Assembly (NCBI RefSeq): GCF_000235565.1
Contig: NC_017527.1
Coordinates: 1,550,001-1,614,000, forward strand
From: Methanothrix harundinacea 6Ac
Lineage (GTDB): Archaea > Halobacteriota > Methanosarcinia > Methanotrichales > Methanotrichaceae
Reading direction: 5' to 3'
Length of the DNA: 64,000 nucleotides
Numbering within the stretch: the stretch's first letter is position 1; every line of letters begins with the position of its first letter. The position numbers were made by a program, and so were the translations under genes. This document shows, in pieces, positions 16,249-25,907 of the stretch. The notes below the pieces were generated by a model that had not been told where the DNA came from, did not search any database, and saw only the letters and a program-made list of their open reading frames with translations.

Positions 16249-17307
16249 ATGTATCTCCCTCCGGATCGGGGAGTGATCATCATCGAGAATAGTAGATCGA
16301 TTCCAACTCGGGAGGGCGGCGGCCGGATATCGGGGGGGCTCCTCAGATCCGCCATCTCGTTTATCATGTTTTTCGCGGTCCTCACCAGCATCAGCTCTGC
16401 TGGGGGGAATATGAACTGCCCGGACTGCCCGGACTGGTCAAATTTTGACGCCTGGTGGGCGAGATACCATAAAAACCCTGCCGCAGCGGAGCCCTCTACC
16501 CCCCAGGCGGCGCGGACTCAGGCCGTCGAGGCGAGGAACAGCTCTGAGGAGGTCGAGGTGGAGAGGGGAGAGTATCCCGTGGCTTCGATCCTGATCCGTC
16601 CTGGGGACGACCTAGAGGGAAGGGTCCTCCTGGACGCCCGCTCCCCCGAGGATTATGAGAGGGGGCACCTCCCGGGGGCGAGGAACCTCTACTGGAGGTC
16701 CCTCAGGGCAGGAGACGTCCTGGACCTGGAGGTGGCGGCGGGAGAGCTCCGGCGGCTGGGGGTGAACGAGACCGACTCGATCGTCGTCTATGGGAGAGGT
16801 GACGACTCGGCCTACCTCTTCTGGGCCCTCGATTACCTCGGCCACCAGGACCTCAGCCTTCTGGACGGGGACGTGGAGGCCTTCCCCGAGGTCGGGCTGG
16901 TCCAGAACTCCCCGGAGCCGGCGCCTTCCAACTACACCCCCTCCCTGAGGCCGGAGCTCCTGGTCAACGAGTCGATCCTCAAGGAGGCGCAAGGGAGCGT
17001 CAGGGTCCAGATCGTCGACACCAGGTCCAGCTACTCCGACCGCGCCGCATCCCGCATATCAAACTCCATGTACTTCAAGCCGGAGGAGATCTACTCCGAC
17101 CCTGAGGCCCGGACCCTCAAGAGCCCCGAGGAGCTCGATCAGCTCTTCCTCCGCCGGGGGCTTGAAGATCGGATGGTCCAGATCGTCTACGGGACCCCGG
17201 AGGCCTGCGGCTTATACGTCGCTCTGAAGGCGATGGGGTACCGGGCGACGGTCCTCGACGGCACCTGGTGGAAGAGGACCGAGTTCGCTGTCAGCTCCCT
17301 ATCCTGA
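16249..17307 (+). CDS. Exported tandem rhodanese-fold protein lacking both catalytic cysteines
   Basis: 352 residues: an N-terminal membrane/signal segment (SAISFIMFFAVLTSISSAGG), a short region with CPDCPDWSNFDAWW, then two rhodanese domains. Domain 1 has VLLDARSPEDYERGHLPGA followed by SIVVYGRGDDSA; domain 2 has VQIVDTRSSYSDRAASRI followed by QIVYGTPEACGL. In active rhodaneses the position after VY is the sulfur-carrying cysteine; here it is glycine in both domains. A cysteine stands five residues later in domain 2. So sulfur transfer by the normal route is unlikely and a binding or structural role is possible. AGTATTTATAAG about 40 bases upstream of the ATG is a likely TATA box. Confidence 0.85.
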   Translation: MYLPPDRGVIIIENSRSIPTREGGGRISGGLLRSAISFIMFFAVLTSISSAGGNMNCPDCPDWSNFDAWWARYHKNPAAAEPSTPQAARTQAVEARNSSEEVEVERGEYPVASILIRPGDDLEGRVLLDARSPEDYERGHLPGARNLYWRSLRAGDVLDLEVAAGELRRLGVNETDSIVVYGRGDDSAYLFWALDYLGHQDLSLLDGDVEAFPEVGLVQNSPEPAPSNYTPSLRPELLVNESILKEAQGSVRVQIVDTRSSYSDRAASRISNSMYFKPEEIYSDPEARTLKSPEELDQLFLRRGLEDRMVQIVYGTPEACGLYVALKAMGYRATVLDGTWWKRTEFAVSSLS

Positions 17308-17317
17308 GGCTCCTTGC

Positions 17318-17337
17318 GCCCCTCTTCTCCGAGGGGC
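17318..17337 (+). terminator. Stem-loop after the rhodanese-fold gene
   Basis: GCCCCTC-TTCTCC-GAGGGGC is a perfect seven-pair hairpin beginning 11 bases after the stop codon. There is no T run, so it may be a processing or stabilising hairpin rather than a true terminator. Confidence 0.45.
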
Positions 17338-17637
17338 AAGGGGTAGGAGGCTGCCTCCGGGGGATGGAATGGCGGAGGAGAGTTTGGGGACGGGAATCCC
17401 TTTGAGGGAGGAGAGGAGAAGGCCGGGGCTTCGCGGCCGAGGCCTTCTGGTCTATGAGGTTTTTCACCTTGCACCCAGGGGCCATTCCGACGAGGGCTCC
17501 GGGGTCTCTGCCCTTCTCTCGGGAGCAGATGTAACTTCCTTTCCGCGGCCCAGGATAAATAAATTGTGGTTAACTGAACGCAAGATTACTTGTTTAGAAC
17601 CAAACACTTAATATGTATTAATTTCGACCGTATATCC
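17338..17637 (+). promoter_or_regulatory. Intergenic region with the likely promoter of the HTH-ectABC unit
   Basis: GC-rich non-coding sequence up to 17540, then AT-rich. CACTTAATATG near 17605-17615 is a plausible TATA element. It would place transcription start within a few bases of the ATG at 17638, making that message leaderless; no ribosome site is visible before that ATG. Confidence 0.4.
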
Positions 17638-18069
17638 ATGCCCAGGCCTGAACAGGTCTCCATAAGGAGATGTATGCCCTCCGAGGAGCTCGACGCCAGG
17701 ATAAGGAGGCTGGAGAGATGCGTTGGGGTCCTGAGGAGGCTGCACTTCATAAGATACCGTTACCAGGGGCTCAGCGTTGAGGCATCGGCCCACCTCGTCG
17801 GCGTCACCAGGAGCGTAGGATATACCTGGCAGAGGAGGTGGAACGACGGCGGCTATGAAGGGCTCAAGCCGAGGCACGGGGGCGGAAGGCCTCCGAAGCT
17901 CTCGGCGGCAGAGAGGGAGACGCTGGCGATGCTCCTCCGCCAGAGGGGCCCCTCGAGGACGGGTGAGGTGAGAGATCTCCTCCGAGGCGAGTTCGGGGTG
18001 GAGTACACCTCGAAACAGATACGGATAATCCTGAAGGGGCTCGGCGTTGAGACCACCCGGAGCCGTTAG
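17638..18069 (+). CDS. Orphan IS630-type helix-turn-helix protein upstream of ectABC
   Basis: 143 residues: MPRPEQVSIRRCMPSEELDA, then a helix-turn-helix (GLSVEASAHLVGVTRSVGYT with WQRRWNDGGYEGL) and a second winged-helix region (LRGEFGVEYTSKQIRIILKG). This is the DNA-binding front of archaeal IS630/Tc1-like transposases. It stops at VETTRSR, before the PRDYRRP linker and DDE domain of that family, and no catalytic half follows. Instead the ectA ATG begins one base after its stop. It is either a truncated insertion sequence or a domesticated regulator of the ectoine operon; position favours the second but does not prove it. Confidence 0.75.
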   Translation: MPRPEQVSIRRCMPSEELDARIRRLERCVGVLRRLHFIRYRYQGLSVEASAHLVGVTRSVGYTWQRRWNDGGYEGLKPRHGGGRPPKLSAAERETLAMLLRQRGPSRTGEVRDLLRGEFGVEYTSKQIRIILKGLGVETTRSR

Positions 18070-18070
18070 A

Positions 18071-20430
<2,360 letters not shown>

Positions 20431-20443
<13 letters not shown>

Positions 20444-20754
20444 TCGGTCCGGATGGGGGAGAAGATCTCGACGGCAACGGAATCTTCAAGGATAAGGGCG
20501 CCATGCTCGACGCCACCGGGTATGCACCAGCTATCCCCTCGTTCTGCCTCGAACTCCTCTGAGCCGATGGAGAGGAGCATTCTGCCCGAGACCATATACC
20601 CCGTCTGCTCTTGGGGGTGGCTGTGCTGGGGAAGGTGGCTTCCCCGAGAGAGCCTGAACTCCGTGAGGAGGCTTTCCTTCCCGTAAACCAGGGTCTTCTG
20701 GCTTATCCCCGCCAGGGGCTGCCTATACCCTTCATCCTCGCCTTTGTAAAACAT
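20431..20754 (-). CDS. Cupin-domain protein
   Basis: 107 residues, a single cupin barrel. Motif 1 is [20 protein letters not shown] with two His and a Glu/Gln site, motif 2 is [14 protein letters not shown]. Small cupins of this type bind a metal and act as isomerases, dioxygenases or sugar/ligand sensors; the substrate is unknown. It converges on ectC with a 13-base overlap of the two 3' ends. GAGGTGAG just upstream of the ATG is a good ribosome site. Confidence 0.88.
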
Positions 20755-20952
20755 GCTCTCACCTCTTTGGTATATTTCGGCTCCAATCGTCGAAGCCTTC
20801 TTTCTCCCCCGCTGAAAGGGGGGTCGTCGGCCAAGTCGGCCCTATCGCCAGATCTCCGGCTTTACCCAGCGGGCAGATGGCGGACCTCTAACCGGTCCGG
20901 AGGACCCATATAGCCTCACCCCTTATTATCGCCTCGCCTTGGAGGTGGGGCG

Positions 20953-21615
20953 ATGAAGATGGTCGATAGTACCCTGGAGATCTGCGGCTCGGAAGGTGAT
21001 TTGAGCTGCGGAAGCTGTGAACTCCATCGAGGGCTGATCTGCCGGGAGGATCGAGGAGAGCGGAGGCTCTTCGTCCTGAGCCAGCTTCCCTTCTTCTTCC
21101 TCTCCTTCTCGGGGATGGGGGCGGTGGGAGCCGCCACGGGGGTCTGGTGGCCCCTCCTGGCTTATTCGATGGCAGGAGTAGCATTTCTCGGCCCCGTGGG
21201 GATGGCCGCCCTCTGCCGCCACTGCCCCCATTACTCCAGGGGCGGCACCCGCCTCCGCTGCATCGGGCCTAACCCCTTCCCCAAGCTCTTCTCACCCCGC
21301 CTCCAGCCTATGAGCGGCTTCGAGAGGGGCGTCGTCATCCTCTTCATAGCCTTCATCCTCCTCTTCCCGATCGTCGTCCAGGGTTATGGAGCCTGGCAGC
21401 TCTCGGGGAGGGGGCCGGCGCCTCTCGGGATCGCATTGGCGGGGCTGGGAACGGCCCTGGCCGCCCTCCATCTCCTCCGGACCCTCACCCTCCATTTCTG
21501 TCCCCGGTGTGTCAACTTCTCCTGCCCCCTAAATCGGGCTCCCAAGGCCCTCATTGATCGTTATCTGGAGAAGAATCCGCTAGTTGGGGCCGCCATGGAT
21601 ACGGAGGGCCGATAG
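20953..21615 (+). CDS. Membrane protein with conserved cysteines, unknown function
   Basis: 220 residues. An N-terminal cytoplasmic motif CGSEGDLSCGSCELHRGLIC has four cysteines, followed by membrane helices near LSQLPFFFLSFSGMGAVGAA and WWPLLAYSMAGVAFLGPVGM, a loop CRHCPHYSRGGTRLRC, two more helices (VVILFIAFILLFPIVVQGYG; LGIALAGLGTALAALHLL), and a C-terminal FCPRCVNFSCPLN. The paired cysteines suggest metal or Fe-S binding at the membrane. GGAGGTGGGGCG immediately before the ATG is a strong ribosome site. No named family recognised. Confidence 0.8.
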   Translation: MKMVDSTLEICGSEGDLSCGSCELHRGLICREDRGERRLFVLSQLPFFFLSFSGMGAVGAATGVWWPLLAYSMAGVAFLGPVGMAALCRHCPHYSRGGTRLRCIGPNPFPKLFSPRLQPMSGFERGVVILFIAFILLFPIVVQGYGAWQLSGRGPAPLGIALAGLGTALAALHLLRTLTLHFCPRCVNFSCPLNRAPKALIDRYLEKNPLVGAAMDTEGR

Positions 21616-21730
21616 AGGGGCAGAGGGCCATCGCCCCCGGAATTCCGGAGGAACGAACGGCTAGGGGACCGGGTCCGTTTGAAGCAGGAATGGAAGAAGA
21701 GGTCCCCCGCAGCATCTGAGGCGGAGGGGG

Positions 21731-22180
21731 CTAAAGCCCGCCCTCGGCCTTCCAGGAGGCGTCTTTGAATACCGTTCCCGGATACTTGACCTCGGAGGTG
21801 AGCTCCTCGGTCACCAGGCGGTACTGCCTCTGGGTTCTGTTGCCGCGCCGCTCGAGGACGCCGTCGTAGAACATCCTCGATAGGTATGTAGATACGGTGC
21901 TGAGCTTTATGTCGTCGGATACGGTCTCATACCGGTCCCTCAGCTCGTTCGATGAGAACCAGGAGTCAGGAAACTCCTCCCGGATGAAGATCTCCAGCCT
22001 GTCTCTGAGGGTACGGCTGTTCTCTGATTTGGGGAACGGCACCTCTGGCATCTGATCTGAGCCTTCAGAGAATACGCCAGCTGCGGTCAAGAAATCGATG
22101 ACCCTCTCTCGGACTATGGCCCCCTCGAATACGTGCGTGGACCTCATGCCCTTATCTTCGATCTCGATCTTGACCTTCAT
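21731..22180 (-). CDS. Winged-helix-like protein, unknown function
   Basis: 149 residues from ATG 22180 (ATG 22189 is an alternative). The N-terminus KVKIEIEDKGMRSTHVFEGA is a beta hairpin-like segment. Residues about 60-130 look like a winged helix: LRDRLEIFIREEFPDSWFSS, KLSTVSTYLSRMFYDGVLER and RQYRLV. Such proteins are frequent in methanogens as putative regulators. Target unknown; it stands alone. Confidence 0.72.
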   Translation of the reverse strand: MKVKIEIEDKGMRSTHVFEGAIVRERVIDFLTAAGVFSEGSDQMPEVPFPKSENSRTLRDRLEIFIREEFPDSWFSSNELRDRYETVSDDIKLSTVSTYLSRMFYDGVLERRGNRTQRQYRLVTEELTSEVKYPGTVFKDASWKAEGGL

Positions 22181-22189
22181 CCAACCCAC

Positions 22190-22926
22190 CCCCTCACGCG
22201 AGGGCTGACGGGACTTCCGCTGGCATGGAGAAGCCCGGCAGATGGATGGAAGATCCTCTGGAGTGGCAGGACTAAACCGGGCCCTGTCTCCCTTGATCTG
22301 AGAACCCTTCCTTCGGCTTCATCGGCCGCTGAGTGATGAAGGGCGAACCGGGATGGGAGCCGTCTCGGAAAGCTCCATCTCGATCCGCCCACCCCCCTTC
22401 ATTGCTATCTCCCTTACCATTCACAGATGTAAATGTGAACTTGGAGCTCCCGGATTCATCCCTGAGTCGCTCCAAAGACAGAGCAAAACCCCGGATCCTG
22501 CCTCCCCTTCACTTCCCCTACCAATGAAGAACCACCGCCCCCTTCAAAGCGGAGGTCCCCCCTTCATTGCTCTGTGATCAGACAGGATCCGAATTTGCTT
22601 CTGCAATCATCCCTTGTGTTATATTGGTATATAAACCTTTCTGAGTGTAGGGAGATGTAGTAGCCAAGTTAAAACCGATAAAGATGGTCTAATTTCAAAT
22701 TTAAGCCGAATAAACAGGTTTAACTATGTTCACAAGGCCTCAAATAGGCTTCGGATATGGACAGTCCCAACATGAGGCGATCGATGATCTAAAAACAAAT
22801 TAAATCAGGAGGATTCCTCTGCGACCCCAGGAGAGATGGTGAATATCTCAAAAAGTCCTCTGGCCGCCACCATCGAAGATAAATTGGGGTCGGGAGGGGC
22901 CTTACCATCGCAGGGGATAGGCCGCC
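22190..22926. other. 737-bp region without a supported gene
   Basis: GC-rich until about 22600, then AT-rich to 22810. The phrase CCCCTTCATTGCT occurs twice (near 22397 and 22560). GTATATAAACC at 22629-22639 is a good TATA-like element on the plus strand but leads only to a 25-codon frame starting at 22726. The longer open frames are low-complexity shadows. Confidence 0.4.
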
Positions 22927-23094
22927 TCAGTCCTGCCCCCCGAGGAGGTCGCCGGCCCGCCGACCGCCAGCGCACTGGCGGCATACCCCGGAGCCCGGGT
23001 CGAGACATCGCGCGCAGACGAGCCCCCCACAGAGCTGGCAGGTGAAGAGCTTTCCCGCCGCGCCGCATGAGCTGCAGATCCCCAAAAGTTCCAT
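22927..23094 (-). CDS. Small zinc-ribbon-like protein (55 residues)
   Basis: The frame starting at ATG 23094 reads MELLGICSSCGAAGKLFTC then QLCGGLVCARCLDPGSGVCR and QCAGG. It contains four cysteine pairs (CSSC, CQLC, CARC, CRQC) in the cross-brace spacing of double zinc-binding domains. It follows a 40-residue gene by four bases on the same strand. Other frames over this stretch are longer but arginine-rich noise. Function unknown, perhaps protein or nucleic acid binding. Confidence 0.72.
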   Translation of the reverse strand: MELLGICSSCGAAGKLFTCQLCGGLVCARCLDPGSGVCRQCAGGRRAGDLLGGQD

Positions 23095-23098
23095 GGTA

Positions 23099-23221
23099 TC
23101 AAGACGCCTGATGCAGTTCGAAGTACTCCTCCACCAGCCAGTCGCCGATCTCTTTCATATACTTGCGCCTCCGCTCGTCCTCCAGAGCGGCCTGGTAGAT
23201 CTCGGATAGGTCTTCGTACAT
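23099..23221 (-). CDS. Small helical protein (40 residues)
   Basis: MYEDLSEIYQAALEDERRRK and YMKEIGDWLVEEYFELHQAS make one or two amphipathic helices with sensible composition. It ends four bases before the zinc-ribbon gene, so the two are probably co-translated and may be partners. No family recognised. Confidence 0.6.
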   Translation of the reverse strand: MYEDLSEIYQAALEDERRRKYMKEIGDWLVEEYFELHQAS

Positions 23222-23336
23222 GGATGTCCAGAGGGCTGGCAAGAACCCATTTAAATCTATCGCGACCCCCGGAGGCGCCCTTTTTGGGGATTATCTCCTC
23301 GCTGGAGGGGTAGCGGAGCCCCCCGGGACGGCGGTT

Positions 23337-24095
23337 TCAGCCCAACCCCCTCCACCAGAGGATCAGGGCCACTGACCCCGAGTCGAAGACCCCCTGGAGC
23401 TTTCCGGCATGGATGGGGTGGTCCCCGCAGACCATCAAAATCGCCCTTTCCGAGATCGCCGCAGCCATCTCTCCGATGAGGCCATCGATGGCGGATGCTG
23501 CCTCCCGGATCTCCTCGATCCCCCCGCCCCGATGCGCCGCCCGGTCGATCCCGACGAAGTGGGCGACGAGGACCCTCGGGTCTCCTTCCAGGGCCTCGAT
23601 AGACCGGGCCAGGATCTGCCGGTCGAAGTCGGGGGCACTGAGGGCCCGGGGGACGCCGAGGGCGATCTCGACGAAGCCCTGGAAGGTCCGGGCCCCCTCC
23701 TCCTCCATCACCACCGCCGATCGGACCCCCTCGGAGCCCGCCCACTCCAGGAGGCTTCTGATCTCCGATTCGGAGGCCTGGCTGGTGTTGCTGATCCCGT
23801 GGTTTTGGGGTAGGAGGCCCGTGAGGATCGAGGCGATGGCCGGCGTCGTGGAGGTCGCGACCGCCTCGGCCTCGAGGAGGAGCCCCTCCCTCGCCATCTT
23901 CCTCATATTCGGCAGGTAGGGCTCCAGGGACGTGTAGAGGCCGTAGCCGAGGCTGTCGACGATGGCGAGGGCGACGCGGTCGCAGTCCCACCCCTCCACC
24001 CCGCCGATCGGCCTCCCGTCGATGGGAGGGGTCTTCACCCCCAGGACCCGGGCCATGGTGGGGGCGACGTCCACGAGCTTGATGGATCTTGACAT
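23337..24095 (-). CDS. Alkaline phosphatase-superfamily (nucleotide pyrophosphatase-like) protein
   Basis: 252 residues. The fold is shown by VALAIVDSLGYGLYTSLEPY (metal Asp), the nucleophile loop EAVATSTTPAIASILTGLLP with Thr, LVAHFVGIDRAAHR (Asp/His metal ligands) and LMVCGDHPIHAGK (Asp-His pair). These are the metal- and nucleophile-bearing elements of type I phosphodiesterases and phosphopentomutase-like hydrolases. It is shorter than most members. Substrate unknown. It heads the minus-strand group with the two small genes downstream. Confidence 0.82.
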   Translation of the reverse strand: MSRSIKLVDVAPTMARVLGVKTPPIDGRPIGGVEGWDCDRVALAIVDSLGYGLYTSLEPYLPNMRKMAREGLLLEAEAVATSTTPAIASILTGLLPQNHGISNTSQASESEIRSLLEWAGSEGVRSAVVMEEEGARTFQGFVEIALGVPRALSAPDFDRQILARSIEALEGDPRVLVAHFVGIDRAAHRGGGIEEIREAASAIDGLIGEMAAAISERAILMVCGDHPIHAGKLQGVFDSGSVALILWWRGLG

Positions 24096-24231
24096 CTTCA
24101 GCCTTTCCCAATAGGGTGGTCATGCCTCTGGAGCTGCCGGATCCCTACCGGTCCACCCCCACCGATCTCCTTCCCTCGCCAGGGCCCAGCCTCGCCCTTC
24201 CCGTCCCCCTCACCGCCGGAGGAAGTGCTCT

Positions 24232-24441
24232 TTATTCTCCAGCCATTTTGGCGACTTCCCTAGAGCTGATCTCCCGGGCGATGGGCTCCTCGGGGATGAG
24301 CCGGAGCTGCTGCTGAAAGATCCGCCAGCTCTCAGAGGAAGGCAGCGGTCGAGATTCAAATCGCCCCTCTCGTCGGATCTGTAGCCATTTGTGATCCCCA
24401 TAGATGAAATAGGTTTGGCAGCATTGGGATGTTGAGAACCT
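24232..24441 (-). pseudogene. Protein-like remnant without a start codon
   Basis: A frame open between two stops encodes YFIYGDHKWLQIRREGRFES, RPLPSSESWRIFQQQLRLIP and EEPIAREISSREVAKMAGE. The composition is that of a real protein C-terminus, unlike surrounding noise, but no ATG, GTG or TTG is in frame. A neighbouring frame with ATG 24452 (MKSKGSQHP) could be its lost start, joined by a frameshift near 24422. The rest of 24096-24631 shows no gene. Confidence 0.3.
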
Positions 24442-24631
24442 TTAGATTTCATTACCCTGGCCGGATCTGCCGGATTTTATAGGCCCTTTTGCCTCAGATG
24501 GCCGAGGGGGCGGGAGAGCCCGGCCTCGGAGCCCCCCAAGAAAATATCCCGGGGCACAGGGCCCCTCCCGACCCGAGATCCCAAAGGGCTTATCTGGAAG
24601 GAGACGAGATCAGGGCGGGGGCGGATCTATT

Positions 24632-25735
24632 ATGATGTCAGATGTATATTTTACTCCCCTGAGGGCTGAAGGCCCCAAGGAGGGAGAGGGGGGGCGGGTC
24701 CGGGGCCTATTTGAGGCGGCGGGTTTTGAAGCTCTGATCCGGGAGGGAGACCTGACGGCGATAAAGCTCCACTTCGGGGAGCAGGGAAACGAGACCTACG
24801 TGAGGCCGGCCTTCGTCCGTCCGGTCGTCGATAAGGTGAAGGAGGTCGGAGGGAGGCCCTTTCTCACCGACACCGCCACTCTCTACGGCGGGAGCAGAAA
24901 GGACGCCGTCGGCCACCTCCTGACGGCCCTGGCCCACGGTTTTGATCTTTCGTCGGCGGGAGCGCCCCTGATAATCGCCGACGGCCTCTCCGGGAAGAAC
25001 TTCGTCGAGGTGGAGATCGGAGGAAGGCACCTCCAGGGGGTGAAGATCGCCGGGGATCTGGCGGCGGCGGCCTCGATGATCGTCCTCTCCCACTTCAAGG
25101 GCCACTCCATGGCGGGCTTCGGAGGCGCCATCAAGAACCTGGGGATGGGGTGCGCTCCCCCCTCGGGCAAAGCCGATCAGCACTGGGCCTCAAAGCCCGC
25201 CGTGGCGGAGGAGGGATGTACAGGGTGCGGGAGGTGCGCTTCCCTCTGCTCCAGATCCGCTATCGTCCTGGAGGTGGGGAAGGCCTGGGTCGACCCCGAG
25301 GTCTGCACCGGCTGCGGCGCCTGCCTCGCCTGTCCGGAGGGGGCGATGGATCTGGACTGGGAGAGGATGCCGATCTTCATCCAGCGGCTCGTCGAGTACG
25401 CCCTGGGAGCCGTTTCCGGCAAGGTGGGAAGGCTTGGGTTCATCAACTTCGTCATGGATGTCACCCCGGAGTGCGACTGCGCGCCCTGGAGCGACCCACC
25501 CATCGTCCCCGACGTGGGGATCCTCGCCTCGAAGGACCCCGTGGCCGTCGATGCGGCGAGCCTCGATCTGGTCAACTCCCAGGAGGGGATCGCGTCCTCA
25601 GCGTTGCAGTCCCATCTCCGACGGGGCGAGGATAAGTTCAGGGGCTTATGGCCGAAGGTGGACGGAAGCCTCCAGATAAGATACGGCGAGGAGATGGGCC
25701 TTGGGTCCTCCCGATACCGGCTGATCGAGATCTGA
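24632..25735 (+). CDS. DUF362-domain iron-sulfur protein
   Basis: 367 residues. The DUF362 core is seen in TAIKLHFGEQGNETYVRPAF, SMIVLSHFKGHSMAGFGGAI and KNLGMGCAPPSGKADQHW; a ferredoxin insert follows with CTGCGRCASLC and CTGCGACLACPEGA, predicted to bind two [4Fe-4S] clusters. The C-terminal part has ECDCAPWSDPPIVPDVGILA and DPVAVDAASLDLVNSQEG. DUF362 proteins with two clusters are common in anaerobes; the reaction is unknown, probably electron transfer to a bound cofactor. The first cluster's last cysteine is followed by Ser rather than Pro. Confidence 0.9.
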   Translation: MMSDVYFTPLRAEGPKEGEGGRVRGLFEAAGFEALIREGDLTAIKLHFGEQGNETYVRPAFVRPVVDKVKEVGGRPFLTDTATLYGGSRKDAVGHLLTALAHGFDLSSAGAPLIIADGLSGKNFVEVEIGGRHLQGVKIAGDLAAAASMIVLSHFKGHSMAGFGGAIKNLGMGCAPPSGKADQHWASKPAVAEEGCTGCGRCASLCSRSAIVLEVGKAWVDPEVCTGCGACLACPEGAMDLDWERMPIFIQRLVEYALGAVSGKVGRLGFINFVMDVTPECDCAPWSDPPIVPDVGILASKDPVAVDAASLDLVNSQEGIASSALQSHLRRGEDKFRGLWPKVDGSLQIRYGEEMGLGSSRYRLIEI

Positions 25736-25907
25736 ATCCTCGGCCAAGAGTTTGAAGGCGAAGGAGGTCTCCAGGGTGCTGGGATCGAGGGTTCGGGGGT
25801 CGGGGCGGAAGGATAAAACGCCGAGGACCCTGAGGGCGGCGGTGGCAACACTTTTGAATCTACAGGGAGACCTGATACCTGCTATTTGAGCTATGGAGAG
25901 GAAGAAG

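Noticed and set aside
20809-20827. CCCCC-GCTGAAA-GGGGGG hairpin as a terminator.
   Set aside because: No T run and it lies upstream of both flanking genes' starts, so a termination role is not supported.
22726-22803. A 25-codon plus-strand frame behind a good TATA-like element.
   Set aside because: Too short and without a ribosome site; no other evidence.
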